From: Bacteroidales bacterium
Lineage (GTDB): Bacteria > Bacteroidota > Bacteroidia > Bacteroidales > Muribaculaceae
NCBI GenBank assembly: GCA_004557565.1
Contig: SFGS01000089.1
Span: 1-7,253 of the forward strand
DNA: 7,253 nt
Reading direction: 5' to 3'
In this document: positions 6,477-7,253 of the stretch, in pieces
Numbering within the stretch: the first letter of the stretch is position 1
Layout of the letters: every line of letters starts with the position of its first letter
Notes under the pieces: generated by a model
Database searches by the model: none
Told to the model about the DNA's origin: nothing
Seen by the model: only the letters and a program-made list of their open reading frames with translations
Made by a program: the position numbers and the translations under genes

Positions 6477-6879
6477 CGCTGTCTGATTTTGATGTTACTG
6501 ACTTGTCTCGATTCTCCTCGTTGGTTCGATGCGTCACGGGAGGAGTGATGCAATGGGCTGCATTCATCATCTGCTTCATGCGCCCTTCCTGCCGCTCGAT
6601 GGCACTTGCAGCCTCCGTCCGATGACCGTAATACCGCACCATCCTGTAGATGTTGATGCCGAAGCACGTGGCGACAAAGCCGAAGACGATGACGAGAAAC
6701 AGCGTCTTGTGGGCATTGGCAAAGCCTTGCACCTTAGCCGCCGCACGGTCTATCCTCGCGGTCTTGGCAAACTTGCGCCCTGCCGCCACCTCCTTCTCAT
6801 ACCGCTTCTTGTACTTGGGGTCGTTCTTGTCGGGCATATCCTCGCCCACAAGCATCCGTCTGATTCCTTTTACACTCAT
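6460..6879 (-). CDS. Small conjugation-operon membrane protein at the traL position
   Basis: A 139-residue protein. The N-terminal half is charged and basic (GEDMPDKNDPKYKKRYEKEV at 12-31, GRKFAKTARIDRAAAKVQGF at 34-53). One membrane segment follows (about 58-78, TLFLVIVFGFVATCFGINIY), then a predicted periplasmic tail with RYYGHRTEAASAIERQEGR and a polar end. It lies between traK and traM exactly where traL lies in CTnDOT-type operons, and the pattern of one membrane span followed by IYRM resembles that small family. The sequence match is too weak for me to assign the symbol firmly. It is longer than CTnDOT TraL, which I recall as about 100 residues, mainly through its basic N-terminus. It starts 12 bases after the ancestral traK stop (6892) and overlaps traM. 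Its likely role is a small inner-membrane subunit of the mating apparatus. Confidence 0.75.
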   Translation of the reverse strand: MSVKGIRRMLVGEDMPDKNDPKYKKRYEKEVAAGRKFAKTARIDRAAAKVQGFANAHKTLFLVIVFGFVATCFGINIYRMVRYYGHRTEAASAIERQEGRMKQMMNAAHCITPPVTHRTNEENRDKSVTSKSDSDENNR

Positions 6880-6891
6880 ACCGCTAGGATA

Positions 6892-7253
6892 TTAGAAGTT
6901 TGACTTCGACTTCTGCTCAATATCCTTGTTGAGCAAGGTTCTCCAGTTCGTGATTATTGCTCCTTCGCTCTATCCTTTGCCTACCGTAGTAGGTGAACTC
7001 CATCTTCTCCTTGTTGAACTTGATGCTGTCGCAAAAGATGCTGAACACGGCACTCGTACCCATGATATTGTTGTAAAAGCCCTTTTCCTTCAGCGTATTG
7101 TACTGCGCCAAACCAGTTTCATCGACCAAATACATCGCCTTCTCCATCGAATAGCGGATGTACTTGTCATCGGGAGCAAGCGTAAAGAAGTAATGGTGGA
7201 ACATCTCGATATGGCTCTTTGCCTCCACATCCAGCGTTTCCTCCATCGTGGTG
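6892..7253 (-). pseudogene. traK: TraK (VirB8-like), 3' part; apparent out-of-frame deletion near the C-terminus
   Basis: The frame is open from the window edge at 7253; the ATG at 7246 is probably internal, because the cytoplasmic and membrane part of TraK is missing here and must lie upstream. Visible blocks fit TraK, the Bacteroidetes VirB8-like channel protein: HIEMFHHYFFTLAPDDKYI, EKAMYLVDETG, LKEKGFYNNI, SIFCDSIKFN and FTYYGRQRIERRSN. The frame then turns into NHELENLAQQGY and stops with TGA at 6919-6917. In the +1 frame from 6954 the sequence reads ITNWRTLLNKDIEQKSKSNF and stops with TAA at 6894-6892, which looks like a genuine TraK C-terminus. The usual stretch between IERRS and the TNWRT-like tail (strands plus an NNPHG-type motif, some 25-30 residues as I recall) is absent. 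I infer a deletion of 3n+2 bases, or equivalent, near 6953-6962. A truncated but partly functional TraK, or a sequencing error, cannot be excluded. Confidence 0.72.

Noticed and set aside
5457..6548. Plus-strand open frame of 363 codons opposite traM
   Set aside because: It mirrors TraM codons; the Leu/His/Arg-rich translation has no family pattern, and traM is well supported in the other direction.
6917..7246. A complete 109-residue gene starting at 7246
   Set aside because: The frame stays open to the window edge, the protein lacks the TraK membrane segment, and the similarity to TraK begins mid-protein; the ATG at 7246 is internal.
1..7253. CRISPR arrays, tRNA or rRNA genes, insertion sequences, attachment sites or transfer origin
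   Set aside because: I saw no spaced repeats, tRNA-like cloverleaf, transposase motifs or terminal inverted repeats; the window is almost entirely filled by minus-strand tra-region genes.

Overview
The window is part of the transfer region of a Bacteroidales conjugative transposon (ICE) or conjugative plasmid. Likely hosts are Bacteroides, Parabacteroides or Prevotella; the genus cannot be fixed from sequence alone. The evidence is the gene order traK-(traL position)-traM-traN-traO, the Bacteroidetes-type A/T-rich start regions without strong Shine-Dalgarno sites, two lipoproteins with Bacteroidetes-style lipoboxes, and a fimbrillin family surface protein. Every gene I accept is on the minus strand, so transcription runs from high to low coordinates. 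Both ends of the window cut through a gene.

Layout in transcription order: (1) the 3' part of traK (VirB8-like), which appears damaged by an out-of-frame deletion close to its end; (2) a small single-span membrane protein at the traL position; (3) traM (VirB10-like); (4) a 69-base gap with a strong stem-loop; (5) traN (VirB9-like); (6) traO, whose start codon and first codons lie in a tandem low-complexity repeat; (7) a lipoprotein with a DUF1566/FISUMP-like C-terminal domain; (8) a fimbrillin (Mfa/FimA-like) lipoprotein; (9) a VirD4/TraG-family coupling ATPase related to the Bacteroides MobC-type coupling proteins, running off the low-coordinate end. Most junctions overlap or are tightly spaced: a 17-base overlap between (2) and traM, TAATG between traN and traO, and ATGA between traO and the lipoprotein gene. 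This suggests one long operon.

Together, TraK, TraM, TraN and TraO with the small membrane protein would form the envelope-spanning part of the type IV secretion channel. The coupling ATPase would deliver the relaxosome DNA to it. The least expected part is the pair of surface lipoproteins (DUF1566-like plus fimbrillin) between traO and the coupling protein, where CTnDOT-type elements carry traP and traQ. I suggest, as inference, that they form a conjugation-dedicated surface fibre or adhesin. The apparent traK lesion raises the possibility that this copy is not fully transfer-competent.
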